The translations under genes were made by a program, and so were the position numbers. A DNA stretch of 64,000 bases, from the IMG/VR virus record IMGVR_UViG_3300034101_001322, positions 1 through 64,000 of that record; one strand, 5' to 3'. Below are positions 39,201 to 49,535 of the stretch, one piece after another (position 1 is the stretch's first letter; each line of letters starts with the position of its first letter). The notes under the pieces are model-generated. The model was not told the DNA's origin. It was given only the letters and a program-made list of their open reading frames with translations, and ran no database searches. Source of the DNA: a virus.

Positions 39201-42200
39201 GGTGTTGTTGATGGTCAAACAGGAAGAGCAAAGTCTCCAGCAGTAAGTGTATCTGGTGGAGGTGTTGGAGACCGTCGTCAAGTTGCAGTTGGCAAGGGCG
39301 AAACAATTCTTAATAAGAAAACAACCACTGCTATTCGTGGTGGAAGAGCAGCGTTTATTCCAGGACTTGGAAGACTAAGAATTGCTGGAGCAGAAGATGG
39401 TATTCCTACTGGTCAAAAGACAGGAAGCACTACTGTTGGAGCGGTATCACAATCAGCACAACTATCAAGAGCACAGTTAATTGCTGCAACAGAAAGAATA
39501 AGTTTAAAGGAAGCAAAGCGTCGCATTGCTGCAGAGGGTAGACTAGCGAATGCAATGGATGATTCTACAAAGGCTCAAATTACAACAAAAGAAAAACTAT
39601 CAGAGTTTAGTAAAAAAGCAGGAATGGGCATAGGCGCAGTATCTGGTCTTACAATAGCAGCATCTTTTGCTGGTGGTAAAGTTGGAGAGATGGCTCAAGC
39701 CATAATGCCATTTGTATTTGGTCTTCAAGGAATTATAACTTTACTTCCATTACTTGCAAACCCTTGGGTTGCAGCCATTGCTGCTATTGCAGCAGTTGGT
39801 GGAGTAATGTGGAAGATGGCTAAAGATGTTGAAAAGGCTAGACAGGCTGGAGTTGATCTTGCTAAGTCTATGAACATGACATCTGAAAAATTACAAAACC
39901 TTTCAGTTCTTACGGCAACAGTTAGTGCTACTGAAGAAGCAGATAGAAAACGACAAAACATTCTTACTGGCGAAGATGCTGTTCAAAGAAAGTTTGGTCA
40001 AAATATTCTTGGTAGTGAATTTGGCAAGGGTCTTATGGCTGACATTGAGAAGCAAGCAAAATCTGGTCAGGGTATTCAAGAAATTGGAAGAAATATTTCT
40101 AATAGTCTTGCCTATGCAATCGTACAAGGTGTAATAACAACCGATCAAGCAAAAAGCATATCTTCTGCACTTGGTGAAGAATTAAAGAGTTATGAGATTC
40201 CAGCAATCATTAGTGGAAGATTGACAACTTTACTTGGACCAAATGGTGAAAATCTAGCAACAGACCCGCTAAAGATTACTCTTGCAATTCAAGAAGAGTC
40301 TATGCAAAGACAGGCTGATTTCTTTAAGACTGCTTTAGAAGGCTCCATGAGCACGGTTACATTTACAAATGTTGGACAGGTTATTGGTGGAGGAATTACC
40401 GCTGCTGTTGGAGGACTTATGGCAGCAGCAGGAGTTCCAGCACTTGCAGCAGGTGGAGTTCCAGGTGCTGGTATGTTGGCTGGTGGAACTGCTTTAGCAG
40501 GTGTAGGTGCAGCAAATGTAAGGGCTGGTCTATCAGATCAAAATCAAAGAAGAGAAGTAAATGCTAATCTTGGTGCAGCAGCACTTCAACTTGGACTAGA
40601 GCAAGTAACAATGAATAATGGTTTAGTTGATTCACTTAACAAGCAATATGACATTAAAGTTAAAATGGCTAAAACAGATGCAGAAATTGAAGAGATTGAA
40701 AAGAAAAGAACTGCAGCACTTGATACACTTAATGCAAAAAATGCAGAAGCGCTAAATCTTCTTATTGCACAAAAAGATAATTTTGGTGCTGATGTATTTA
40801 CAAAGGGAATTAATGCAGCAATAGATACACTTTACAAAGATGGACCAATGAAGGTTTTTGCTGATGAAGCAAAGAAAGAACTAGAAGGAATTAAAGACGC
40901 AGACTTTAAAGCAATGCTTCAGGTTCAATTTGCTAGCGGATCTATTGATCCAATAACAGTTACAAAACTTGCTAATAATGAAGAATTACAAAGTCAGTTT
41001 ACAATAATGGTTGAAAGCCAAGGTAGTGAGCAGGCAAACCTAGTAATGCAACTACTTATGAAGGCGGGAACAAATGAAACCAACCTTCCAATCTTTATGG
41101 ACATTATAAATAAAGATAAAAAGAATTTTGATAAAAATATGAAGGCAATAGCAATTCTTGGTAATATGCAACAAAAGTATGGCATATCCGTTAACATGAA
41201 TGTTAATGGTCAAAAGAAAATGGAAGATGTCGTTAAGATTACTGAAGATCTTAAGGGTATTTCTCAAGAAGAAATAACCAAAGAAGGATTGCTTGATCTT
41301 AAAGTAAAGGATCCTGCAACTTATAATGCACTTATGGCTAACTGGAATACTTTGGTTGGAACATCAAGTACAATTAATAAAACTGTAATTATTGACTTTG
41401 TTGCTTCACAAGATGAAAATACTGTAAATGCATATATGGCTGCTATGGGCATTACTGCTCCAAAGGGTAGACTGGGTGCAACACTTCGTAAAGGACTTGA
41501 AGAAAAAGCAGCGGCATGGAAAATTGGAAGACAAGGTAGAGTTACTCCCAACCCTATCCCTGGAGGAACTGGTGGCGGTGGAGATACAGGATCTAAGTCA
41601 AGAGATACAACACTTGATGATCTTTTGAACAGACTAAAGATGACAAGAAAAGCATCTATAAATGCTGCAGGTGGACTTGATGAATTGATGAAGCGCACAA
41701 AGGGTAAGGGTTTGACAAACTTTGGCGGAGTAATAAATAACCTCATGAACCAGTCTCCTGGCAGAATAAATAGAGAGTTCCTTGATTTTATTTCACAAAT
41801 GGATGATAAAACACGTAAAACATATCTAACTATTAAAGATGGAAAGGCTGTTCTTACAGCGCAAGGCAAGGCTCTTAAAGAAGGATTTGATGAAGCAGCA
41901 ATTGGTGATTATCTAACAACACAAACAAAGAGTCTTGATACTACAAAGGCTCAGGAAAGTGCTTTTAACAAGTTAAGGGCTGCTGGAGTAGGCACAGCAC
42001 AAGCAATTGAAATGGTTTCAGATGAACTGCTTGCAGTAGCCATCAATGGGAAAGACATTGATTCTAGAGAATTAAAAGTCATGGCAGACACTGCTAAGGC
42101 AGCAGCAGATGCTGCAAAAGACTTACAACAAAATTTAAACATGCAAACACGTCAAGGAAGGTTTGCAATCTTTAAGGAGTCTTTCAATGAAGCCATGGAT

Positions 42201-43721
42201 TATTTTGATGCACAGGAAGAACTTGTAAGACAACAAAGAGAAGCAACACCAGAATTTAAGGCTATAAATGCTGAGATAGATGCTCAGACCGCTGCAATTG
42301 ATGCAGCAGAAAAGGTAATCACTGATTATCAAAATAAGATTGGCGACTTACAGTATGACCTTGAAAACAACACTGTCTATGGAAGTCGAGTAATTGATAA
42401 TCTTAATGCACAGATTGACACACTAGGTAGAACTGCTGAAATTGATTTTGATAGACCACTTGCAGCACTAAGCGAAGAGTCTGCAATTATCTCAAACACA
42501 CTTGGACTTATTGATAAAGCAGAAGAAGAGATTAATAAAAAGTATGATGCTCAAGAGCAAGCATTATCTAAGATTTCTCAACTTAACTCAGAGATTGCAG
42601 CACAAGAAAAACAAAGACTTACACTTGCAGATGCACTAAGCCAAGGAGATATTTCTGCAGCAGCAGCAGCCGCTCAGGAAATGAGAGCAACTGCAGCAGA
42701 GGCTGCAACAAGAAGATCATCTGGAACCCTTGCCGCAGCAAGAGAGTCAGAGTTGGGTACCGTAACTGTAAATGGAATGACAAGAATTCAAATTGAAGAG
42801 CGTCAGTTCCAAATAGGACAGCAAACATTTGCTTTAGAACAACAACGTAAGGTAATTGAACAACAAATTTTATCTATTCAAGATCAAATTTATGCAAAAG
42901 AACTTTTGCGTGAACCAATTAACAGACAGATTAGAGACTATCAGTTTGAAATTGAAAAAACTCAGCGTAACTCACTTGAGCCTGCACAGCAGGCTCTTGA
43001 AAAAGCAACATTTGCAAAAGAGCAGTATCAAAAACAAACAGAATCAATTATTAAAACTTTTGAATATTTAGGTAAATCAAAAGACGAATGGATTACGATA
43101 AATGTAGAAGCAACTGCTGTTGAAAAAAGTGCAGATGCTATTGAAAAGTCAACTGCTAAATCTGCTACAAATACTGCTGCAATTCTGGAATCTTGGGAAA
43201 AGTTAAAAGATAAAACAATTACACTTACAGAAAAGATTAATAGAATAGTTACAACAACTAATATAGTTACTACTGTTTATGCTCCTGGCAGTACCCCACC
43301 ACCTGGTGGTCTTACTACAAAAATGTACGGTGGAGTAATTAAGAAGATGGCAGTTGGTGGCTTTGTTCCAGGAATTGGAATGACAGATAAGGTTCCTACG
43401 CTGTTAACACCAGGTGAGTTTGTTGTTAATAAGGCTGCTACAAAGCAGTTTGGTCCACTTCTGTCAGATATTAATAATTCTAAATTCCCATCAATGGTTA
43501 ATGAATTAACTCCCGCAGTCTATTCATCTAATAATTCATCTATATTTACACCAAATATTATTTCAAATAATGCATCTCTGTCAGATAACTCCAGCACCAT
43601 GTATAATTATAATATTGGAATAACTGTTCCACAAACAAATGCAAGTTCTGACGATATTGCTAGATCAGTAATCAGTCAGATTAGACATGTTGACGCACAA
43701 AGAATTAGAGGACAAAGGTAA
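36267..43721 (+). CDS. tape measure protein
   Basis: 2484 residues. It sets tail length and is ejected with the DNA; by the usual 0.15 nm per residue the tail would be near 370 nm. The TP901-type core lies at about 180-480 (QWAGRQLMVGFTVPLAYFGT, GGTVEDLAFFLTAMKEGGIN, LNRARAIEQLFGKFQFSRLS). Hydrophobic segments lie near 540-560, 1130-1175 and 1365-1415. Long coiled-coils fill about 1950-2300. Three similar motifs, APGEAIIPANVA (~690), VGKGETILNKKT (~1010) and LTPGEFVVNKAA (~2380), are spread along the chain. No peptidoglycan hydrolase domain was recognised. SD AAAGAGGTG; the stop overlaps the next ATG. Confidence 0.9.
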   Translation: MADVNANIGVHIDTSAALAELKNLQRQLATFHSSVAKNSAASAAAQKNLQTNLLNSINATGKFSAQMGLVRTSTESFTHALEKNKLSMREYFRYAGGSTRTFGKLFKQEFDTIGKVAEERVKKMQTQYIKMGRDASGAMKAMAITPRSLDMNDYATKTALAAQKQALFNQLVRQGSTNLLNFGKNTQWAGRQLMVGFTVPLAYFGTAAAKTFMDLETQAIKFRRVYGDMFTTTDETTKALSDIEKIAKEFTKYGVAAVKTMELASQAAAMGKTGAELTAQVVEANRLAVLGGVEQTEALETTISVTNAFGIAAEDLANKINFLNAVENQTVTSIEDLTIAIPKAGPVVKQLGGTVEDLAFFLTAMKEGGINASEGANALKSGLASLINPTKKASAMLQDYGINIKAIVEGNQGNVRQTVIDFSRALDTLDPLNRARAIEQLFGKFQFSRLSTLFQNVTKDGTQASKVLGLAGASIEQLAILSERELKTVEDSVGVQFKSAVEELKLAIAPIGKTFLEAVTPIVKVIGNLLEKFNGLGDGTKKFIVIASTLVGIIGPTLLMTFGLVANGVANIIKMFLAMRIGFLKLGGNSKVLAQQTGYLNTEQMEAATVAASLNQAHTRLTQSFTAETSAVRLLRQAYIDATVAAANFARANPGMMMPGKGGAPKKGAAPKKFATGTTGLPGPKGAGDIIPILGAPGEAIIPANVAQDDRFKPIIDAMVNGNLQGFEEGTVNLGGKTFTTRSQSTALNLQNKISELISKGYSEDRIIKALETNVQRGRPMTASQLERRLSIGRGASTGSSAPSSIRSLAKQSQSGFMQETNAIKEALKRQGVVLTPAQEKNLFNVQASHIEEVRNAGVKEWKTNNLVADLGYVNNYLNTVKGKLGQTLMGMSDEQLKSMGIDRNELKKLQSGTHPTNARAAETLRAVARYDASINPNSYQARAVLAGLEYRSKSNFYSQPMKTLADMVVSKGKKTKSGVVDGQTGRAKSPAVSVSGGGVGDRRQVAVGKGETILNKKTTTAIRGGRAAFIPGLGRLRIAGAEDGIPTGQKTGSTTVGAVSQSAQLSRAQLIAATERISLKEAKRRIAAEGRLANAMDDSTKAQITTKEKLSEFSKKAGMGIGAVSGLTIAASFAGGKVGEMAQAIMPFVFGLQGIITLLPLLANPWVAAIAAIAAVGGVMWKMAKDVEKARQAGVDLAKSMNMTSEKLQNLSVLTATVSATEEADRKRQNILTGEDAVQRKFGQNILGSEFGKGLMADIEKQAKSGQGIQEIGRNISNSLAYAIVQGVITTDQAKSISSALGEELKSYEIPAIISGRLTTLLGPNGENLATDPLKITLAIQEESMQRQADFFKTALEGSMSTVTFTNVGQVIGGGITAAVGGLMAAAGVPALAAGGVPGAGMLAGGTALAGVGAANVRAGLSDQNQRREVNANLGAAALQLGLEQVTMNNGLVDSLNKQYDIKVKMAKTDAEIEEIEKKRTAALDTLNAKNAEALNLLIAQKDNFGADVFTKGINAAIDTLYKDGPMKVFADEAKKELEGIKDADFKAMLQVQFASGSIDPITVTKLANNEELQSQFTIMVESQGSEQANLVMQLLMKAGTNETNLPIFMDIINKDKKNFDKNMKAIAILGNMQQKYGISVNMNVNGQKKMEDVVKITEDLKGISQEEITKEGLLDLKVKDPATYNALMANWNTLVGTSSTINKTVIIDFVASQDENTVNAYMAAMGITAPKGRLGATLRKGLEEKAAAWKIGRQGRVTPNPIPGGTGGGGDTGSKSRDTTLDDLLNRLKMTRKASINAAGGLDELMKRTKGKGLTNFGGVINNLMNQSPGRINREFLDFISQMDDKTRKTYLTIKDGKAVLTAQGKALKEGFDEAAIGDYLTTQTKSLDTTKAQESAFNKLRAAGVGTAQAIEMVSDELLAVAINGKDIDSRELKVMADTAKAAADAAKDLQQNLNMQTRQGRFAIFKESFNEAMDYFDAQEELVRQQREATPEFKAINAEIDAQTAAIDAAEKVITDYQNKIGDLQYDLENNTVYGSRVIDNLNAQIDTLGRTAEIDFDRPLAALSEESAIISNTLGLIDKAEEEINKKYDAQEQALSKISQLNSEIAAQEKQRLTLADALSQGDISAAAAAAQEMRATAAEAATRRSSGTLAAARESELGTVTVNGMTRIQIEERQFQIGQQTFALEQQRKVIEQQILSIQDQIYAKELLREPINRQIRDYQFEIEKTQRNSLEPAQQALEKATFAKEQYQKQTESIIKTFEYLGKSKDEWITINVEATAVEKSADAIEKSTAKSATNTAAILESWEKLKDKTITLTEKINRIVTTTNIVTTVYAPGSTPPPGGLTTKMYGGVIKKMAVGGFVPGIGMTDKVPTLLTPGEFVVNKAATKQFGPLLSDINNSKFPSMVNELTPAVYSSNNSSIFTPNIISNNASLSDNSSTMYNYNIGITVPQTNASSDDIARSVISQIRHVDAQRIRGQR

Positions 43722-44362
43722 TGGCAACAGCAGCGTATTTAACAGGAAGACGTAGATACCAAAGACCACAGGCTCTGTTGTGGTCTGAGAATGCTGGAAC
43801 ATTGACAGATGGACTTTATGTACCAACAGGGTATGAAATAGGCGCAGATGCCCCAGAGGGGGCTAACGAAGCCCTTCTAGACCAGTTCTTAATCCTTTCA
43901 GATCATAATCGTGGGGAACTACAGTTTAGCCCAACTAGAATTGAGCAACGTCAAAGAACAATCAATGGCAGGATGAGGTCTTATCACATTGCAGATAAAC
44001 TAAATATGTCTCTTAATTGGACGAACCTTCCATCAAGAGGATACCATCTTCCAGCAGATTTTGATGATGAGACTGGAGCATCCGCCTATAAAAATGTTTC
44101 TGGTCAAGAATATACAACAGACGGCGGAGCAGGTGGAGTTGAACTATTAGATTGGTATGAGAACCACAAGGGTCCATTCTGGATGTTTTTGGCATACGAT
44201 AAGTATAATAATTTTGGTAAAGACAGTGCTGCATATGGTCACTTAGCGCAATACAATCAAATCATACAAGTGTATTTTGCAGACTTTAATTATACGGTTG
44301 TAAAACGTGGTGGGGGCAACCATGACCTTTGGAATATTTCGGTAACCTTGGAAGAGGTCTAA
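43721..44362 (+). CDS. distal tail protein
   Basis: 213 residues. YLTGRRRYQRPQALLWSENA, FLILSDHNRGELQFSPTRIE, QRTINGRMRSYHIADKLNMS, VELLDWYENHKGPFWMFLAY and YFADFNYTVVKRGGGNHDLW. The protein follows the tape measure with a TAATG overlap and precedes the tail hub without a gap, which is the position of distal tail proteins that form the hexameric ring at the tube end. The beta-rich pattern with 'W.I.V.LEEV' at the C-terminus agrees. Confidence 0.65.
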   Translation: MATAAYLTGRRRYQRPQALLWSENAGTLTDGLYVPTGYEIGADAPEGANEALLDQFLILSDHNRGELQFSPTRIEQRQRTINGRMRSYHIADKLNMSLNWTNLPSRGYHLPADFDDETGASAYKNVSGQEYTTDGGAGGVELLDWYENHKGPFWMFLAYDKYNNFGKDSAAYGHLAQYNQIIQVYFADFNYTVVKRGGGNHDLWNISVTLEEV

Positions 44363-47300
44363 ATGTTTGTTAATGAAGCATTAAAGACACACCTAGAAAC
44401 ATCTTCAACAATTCGACTTCAGTCATTAGTTTTGGCTGAGTGGAATATGAATATGCCAGATAATATTTATAAGTTAGGTAATTACAGATATCGACCAACA
44501 GATACAACATCACAATATTTTACATTGCCAAATGACTTTGATCAGTTAGACGCTGGAAATTATTATACAAATGCAACAGATGCCGATGTAATAATCGATG
44601 GAGGTTTTACAAACTCCAACGTTCCACAGTTGTTTACATCTAAAAAAGATAAAATGAAAATGATTTATTCGCTAGAAGACTGCCTAAAACCTTTTAGACC
44701 TAGATCTGGAATTAATAAGGTATCATATTTTAATAATAGATTTTTGGCAAACTCAGGTGCTTCTATGGCACAACGTCCAAGATACTACATGGCTTCAAGG
44801 TATGATGAGTTTAAGTATTGGACATCTTACAGAACAGAAAATAATATTGAGCGGGGTATTGCAAAGAACATCTCTAATAACCTATATTACATAGACGATG
44901 CAGCACCATTTGTTGTTTATAAAGAAAACGTTCCAGCAAATAGACTTGTGGTTAAAATGCAGACAAATGTTGGTGACGTAGACCTGGGTCCTTTTACAAC
45001 AGCAACAACGTCTATCAGCGATCCATTATTTGCTTCAGCAAATAAGACAACCCCAACAAGATGGAAAATTCAATATTTAAATAATAATAGTTGGGTAGAC
45101 GCTTATTCTTTTAGAGAAACAGACACAAGAAGTTCTGGGGCACCAATTATTGGAACTGACGGATACGTAGAACTTGAGTACGGACTTATAATTCCAGAGG
45201 AATACATATCTTCATTTGTGTTTGCAGAAAGACTATCTTCTGATACTTTGCTTCCAGAAACAAGTATTGAAGGTTATGCTTATCTAGTTATAGAAAATGA
45301 AGGTGAGCGAGGAACTTTTTATATCTGGACAAATGGAGACTATGCAACTTTTGCACCAGAGTATGGTTGGAGCCTTGGATCTGAAGAGGTTGCAAACAAC
45401 ACAAACTTTATATCAGACCTGACATCTCCAGATTATTTTAATAATGACACCATTGGTGGAATAACCTACAGAGACTTTTCATACATTCGTGGAATTAGAG
45501 TAGTTGTAGATACCATGAATAAGTTTGACTCAACATTTGACCTTATTGAGATGTCTCCAAGACTTGCAGTAGATATATCAGATAAAGTAATTGACTTTAG
45601 AATTAACAAGACTCTTTCTGATATTGGAGTAACATCGATGCCAGTTGGACAACTCCTTGCTTCAAATGGTCAATTGTCTTTGTTTGATGATGACCAGGCT
45701 TTTAATCCAGAGAACTCAAACAGCATAATTGCAGACTATATAAGAAAAAATATTAAGTTTAACTTTTATGAAGTTGTAATTGATGTAGATGGATTTGATT
45801 ACTATGTTCCAATAAAAACATTATACTCAGAAGGATTTCCACAGGCAGATGCTACTGGCGGAACAGTGTCTATCGAACTTAGAGACTTCTTCTTCTTTTT
45901 AGAGTCAATGCCAGCACCAAGACTTTTAACAACCCAAGCATCTTTAAGTTATGCAATAACAACACTACTTGACTATATTGGTTTTACAAACTATGTATTT
46001 AGACGTGTTGATGGAGAATCTGATCCAGTAATTCCATTCTTTTTTATTGCTCCAGATCAAAACGTTGCACAGGTTTTAAACCAACTTGCCCTAGCCACAC
46101 AAACAGCAATGTTTTTTGACGAGTACAACAATTTTATTGTTATGAGCAAAGACTACTTAATGCCAACAGAGGCTCAGAGAACTACAGACTTTGTGCTTTC
46201 GGGTTCAAATAATCAAACAGATACAGGTGTTACAGAAAATGCATCTTCTGGCAATCTACCAAATATTTTATCAATAGCCTCACAAGATAAAAAGATTTAT
46301 AATGATGGAAAGATTAACTATACAGCCAGATATATTCAAAGATCTTATGGAACAATAAGGCAATCATCTATGATTGACCAAGAAAAAACTTGGATATACA
46401 AGCCAGCACTATTGTGGGAAGTTTCGGGAACTGAGGCTACTAAAAGCATAAATGAACTTGCTGCAAAGCAGGGTAGTTATGTTTTAGGAGCAATGCCATT
46501 AAACTCAAATTTATCAGCAACTCCACCAATTGTAGCAAACAACGTGGTAATAAATAATATTATGGACCTTGGAGAGAACGTTTATTGGTTAACTAGATAT
46601 CAAGGATATCTATATTCTAATGGTGAAATTATTAGGTATGATGCAGCGGAGTTTAATATTACTGGAACTGGAAATGTTTGGATATCAAGCAACCAGGAGT
46701 ATCAAAAGTATTTTGCATCTTTGCCATTTAATGGAAAGATTTACCCAACGGGTCTTATTCGCATATATTCTGTTCCCTATTATGAAGTAGTTGATGGAAT
46801 CACTAGACTACAAGGTGGGGCAGTAGTAGAGCATGGTCGTGCACAATTTGGAACAACAATTACAACACATACAGCAGGCATAGATAATTATTGGTCAAAC
46901 AATGAATATGTTCGTGGATGCAATATGCAGGCTGGACTTATGTTTACTACACAGTTAGATGAGGATGTTGTGTACCCGCCAACTACCATTGGAGCAGCAG
47001 GAGTAGACAATGTTCTTGCAAGACAGACAACTCGTAATGGTGTTATTAAAAACTTTATGGCAAACAATTACTTAACAGAAACACAGGTCAATAACTTAAA
47101 GAGTACTGAAAGTGGAACCATTCAATCTTCAGCACTTGTAATGAATGGTCCGTCATTTAAAACTACAGAAACTCCACTAAATTTTGTTTCTTACGTTTAT
47201 AAGCAATTAGACAACGCTTATAGGCATTTTGGAACTAGAATGCGTATTGTTGGTAAAGTTGAAAATAATGTAAGTAGAACTCAAACTCCTATTGGGTCTA

Positions 47301-48673
47301 CATCTTATTATCAAGTTACAGGCTCACAGACAGACCAGAACGTAAGTATCGGTGGTGGTTCAGGTGGCTTAGCCGTTTTGTTAAATCCAGAAACAAATAA
47401 TGGATATTACTTTGAGATTATTGCATTAACGGAAGATAATATAAACTCTTATCTAAAATTAAATACAAGAGGGCAGGCTGAAAAGTCTATTAACAACATT
47501 GTTTTTTATAAAGTTAAAAAAGACTCTTCAAACAATAACGCCATTCCAATAAAACTTTGGGGTGGTCTATCAAAGATTCTTGTTGACGACGGAAGATTTA
47601 CAGGTCAGTACAGAATGTCTGGAGAAGATAATCCAACAGTTTATGACTTATCTGTAGAATATCAAGACATCGGAAAGACTAGAAGATTCTTTTTATACAT
47701 TAACAACAAGTTAATTAAAGTCGTAGATGATACAGATCCACTTCCAATCTATAACAATATGGCACTATTTACTCGTGGCTCATCAAGGGTTATGTTTGAA
47801 AATATATATGCTCTTTCAGAAAACTATTCACAAAACAGCGTATTCACGGTAGGAGAAACACTTGCTGCATCTTTAGCAGAAGGAAAGATTAACGCAAATG
47901 AATCTTTTAGAAAATATGCAATGAGTGGAATTATACAGTCAACCTATCTGTCTGGAATCAGCGCACAAGAACCACCAAAATACAACATGTATTTTGAAGA
48001 GTTTGGATCAATTATGCGTGAGTGTGCTTATTTTGATATTAGATATAATCGTGCATACCCAGCACTTTATGCTCAGATATCACCAACATTTAATAGGATT
48101 AAAGGCTATACCACGTCTGGGTTTAATGCTGATTCTTACGGTGCAGAGTTCTTAATATTTAATGCAACAGATAAAGCCCTTAGCCTAGATGAAACAACTG
48201 GAAACTTTTTAAGAATTCAAGGTGTAACATTTACACAGGATACAACGCATGAGTTAAGTGTAGATGAATATTTTAAAAAACGTGGAAATCTTTCTGATCC
48301 AGAGTTTAAGGGTGACACTTTAATTTATTCTCCATTAGTTGAAAAAAATAAGTATGATGAGATTAGGCAAAGTAGAATGTTATATGGGAAAAATGAATTC
48401 TCCATTGATAGCGTATATATTCAAACTCAAGATGATGCTGAAGCCTTAATGGGATGGATCATAAACAAAGTTATGCATCCTAAAAAATCAATTGGCATAA
48501 GTCTTTTTTCAATACCAACACTTCAACTTGGTGACATTGTTACGGTTGATTACAAGGACTCAGATAACATAAACCTGGTTGCGCTAGATACCGCTAGGTT
48601 TGTTGTGTATAATATAGAGTATTCAAGAGGAAACTCTGGTCCAAACATGTCCATTTATTTGAGTGAGGTGTAA
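44363..48673 (+). CDS. tail hub / tail-tip protein with lectin-like domain
   Basis: 1436 residues. The region around 400-620 (LAVDISDKVIDFRINKTLSD, GQLSLFDDDQAFNPENSN, YVPIKTLYSEGFPQADATGG, TVSIELRDFFFFLESM) has the layout of gp27/Tal-type hub domains that close the tube. Around 1030-1160 (IPIKLWGGLSKILVDDGRFT, KTRRFFLYINNKLIKVVDDT) there is a concanavalin-like lectin domain. The final part (LQLGDIVTVDYKDSDNIN, ARFVVYNIEYSRG) is a beta domain often ending such proteins. It begins directly after the distal tail stop. It joins the tail to receptor-binding parts and may touch the cell surface. Confidence 0.7.
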   Translation: MFVNEALKTHLETSSTIRLQSLVLAEWNMNMPDNIYKLGNYRYRPTDTTSQYFTLPNDFDQLDAGNYYTNATDADVIIDGGFTNSNVPQLFTSKKDKMKMIYSLEDCLKPFRPRSGINKVSYFNNRFLANSGASMAQRPRYYMASRYDEFKYWTSYRTENNIERGIAKNISNNLYYIDDAAPFVVYKENVPANRLVVKMQTNVGDVDLGPFTTATTSISDPLFASANKTTPTRWKIQYLNNNSWVDAYSFRETDTRSSGAPIIGTDGYVELEYGLIIPEEYISSFVFAERLSSDTLLPETSIEGYAYLVIENEGERGTFYIWTNGDYATFAPEYGWSLGSEEVANNTNFISDLTSPDYFNNDTIGGITYRDFSYIRGIRVVVDTMNKFDSTFDLIEMSPRLAVDISDKVIDFRINKTLSDIGVTSMPVGQLLASNGQLSLFDDDQAFNPENSNSIIADYIRKNIKFNFYEVVIDVDGFDYYVPIKTLYSEGFPQADATGGTVSIELRDFFFFLESMPAPRLLTTQASLSYAITTLLDYIGFTNYVFRRVDGESDPVIPFFFIAPDQNVAQVLNQLALATQTAMFFDEYNNFIVMSKDYLMPTEAQRTTDFVLSGSNNQTDTGVTENASSGNLPNILSIASQDKKIYNDGKINYTARYIQRSYGTIRQSSMIDQEKTWIYKPALLWEVSGTEATKSINELAAKQGSYVLGAMPLNSNLSATPPIVANNVVINNIMDLGENVYWLTRYQGYLYSNGEIIRYDAAEFNITGTGNVWISSNQEYQKYFASLPFNGKIYPTGLIRIYSVPYYEVVDGITRLQGGAVVEHGRAQFGTTITTHTAGIDNYWSNNEYVRGCNMQAGLMFTTQLDEDVVYPPTTIGAAGVDNVLARQTTRNGVIKNFMANNYLTETQVNNLKSTESGTIQSSALVMNGPSFKTTETPLNFVSYVYKQLDNAYRHFGTRMRIVGKVENNVSRTQTPIGSTSYYQVTGSQTDQNVSIGGGSGGLAVLLNPETNNGYYFEIIALTEDNINSYLKLNTRGQAEKSINNIVFYKVKKDSSNNNAIPIKLWGGLSKILVDDGRFTGQYRMSGEDNPTVYDLSVEYQDIGKTRRFFLYINNKLIKVVDDTDPLPIYNNMALFTRGSSRVMFENIYALSENYSQNSVFTVGETLAASLAEGKINANESFRKYAMSGIIQSTYLSGISAQEPPKYNMYFEEFGSIMRECAYFDIRYNRAYPALYAQISPTFNRIKGYTTSGFNADSYGAEFLIFNATDKALSLDETTGNFLRIQGVTFTQDTTHELSVDEYFKKRGNLSDPEFKGDTLIYSPLVEKNKYDEIRQSRMLYGKNEFSIDSVYIQTQDDAEALMGWIINKVMHPKKSIGISLFSIPTLQLGDIVTVDYKDSDNINLVALDTARFVVYNIEYSRGNSGPNMSIYLSEV

Positions 48674-48674
48674 G

Positions 48675-49535
48675 ATGCCAGTATCAGCAGCAGAAATTAT
48701 AGCAAGTAAAGCAGCAATCGAAGCAAACAAGCAAAGAGCAGAAGAACGTGCAGCCCTTGCTGCTTCACAGGGAAATTCTGCCAGAGAACAAACTTGGTTA
48801 GCCAGCGCTGCAAGATATCAAAATCTTTTAGACATAAAAGACAGACTTGCTGCTTCTGCTGCTAGACAAGAACAGGCAAAAGAAGATGCTGAAGCAAGAA
48901 GACAGGCTGCAATTGAAGCAGCCAGACGTGCCGAAGAAGAAAGACAAAGACAACTAGAAGAAGCAAGAAAGAGAGCAAAGATTGATGGAGAAGTTGAACC
49001 ACCTTTTCGTGGAGGATATGTTGCTCCAGCAATCAGCCCAACACCTTTAACACCTTCATTAATTTCTAACCCAATTGTTTCTACTCCACCACCGCCTCCA
49101 GTTAAAACTGCTCCAATTGATACTGTTTTATTTAATGACGAAGAGGTACCAATTGAGGTTATGACTGACCTAATCTTTGAAGATATTGGTGGTCAAGAAC
49201 TAATTAATATTGCACGTAATGACATTATTAATGGTCAACAAGTTTCATATCAACCAATTAAAAACCTGTCTTCTATTCAGCAACAGTATAATCCAAACAA
49301 CATTCTTAGCCTACAGTCTACATCTGATAAATACTTTGCCAATTTTCCAATTAAACTTGAGAATAAGATACCTACTCCTGGAACTGGTCCTAGCGGAACC
49401 CACGTTTACATAGATTCTGCAAACGGAAACCTTGTTATTGAGGCTATAAATATTGAGCCTGATGAGCAGATTGAAATAGAAATCACGGTAAGTGGTACAA
49501 TATATGAAGCGGAATTTGGAGAAATAGTCTCATGA
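48675..49535 (+). CDS. minor tail protein with N-terminal coiled-coil
   Basis: 286 residues from ATG at 48675 with GAGGTG upstream; an in-frame GTG at 48663 lies inside the previous gene. Residues 5-105 are one long Ala/Arg/Glu-rich helix (AEERAALAASQGNSAREQTW, EAARRAEEERQRQLEEARKR). A Pro-rich linker (STPPPPPVKTAP) follows, then a domain around ELINIARNDIINGQQVSYQP and a C-terminal beta domain (TGPSGTHVYIDSANGNLVIE). The coiled-coil suggests a trimeric stalk under the tail hub. ATGA overlap with the next gene. Confidence 0.55.
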   Translation: MPVSAAEIIASKAAIEANKQRAEERAALAASQGNSAREQTWLASAARYQNLLDIKDRLAASAARQEQAKEDAEARRQAAIEAARRAEEERQRQLEEARKRAKIDGEVEPPFRGGYVAPAISPTPLTPSLISNPIVSTPPPPPVKTAPIDTVLFNDEEVPIEVMTDLIFEDIGGQELINIARNDIINGQQVSYQPIKNLSSIQQQYNPNNILSLQSTSDKYFANFPIKLENKIPTPGTGPSGTHVYIDSANGNLVIEAINIEPDEQIEIEITVSGTIYEAEFGEIVS

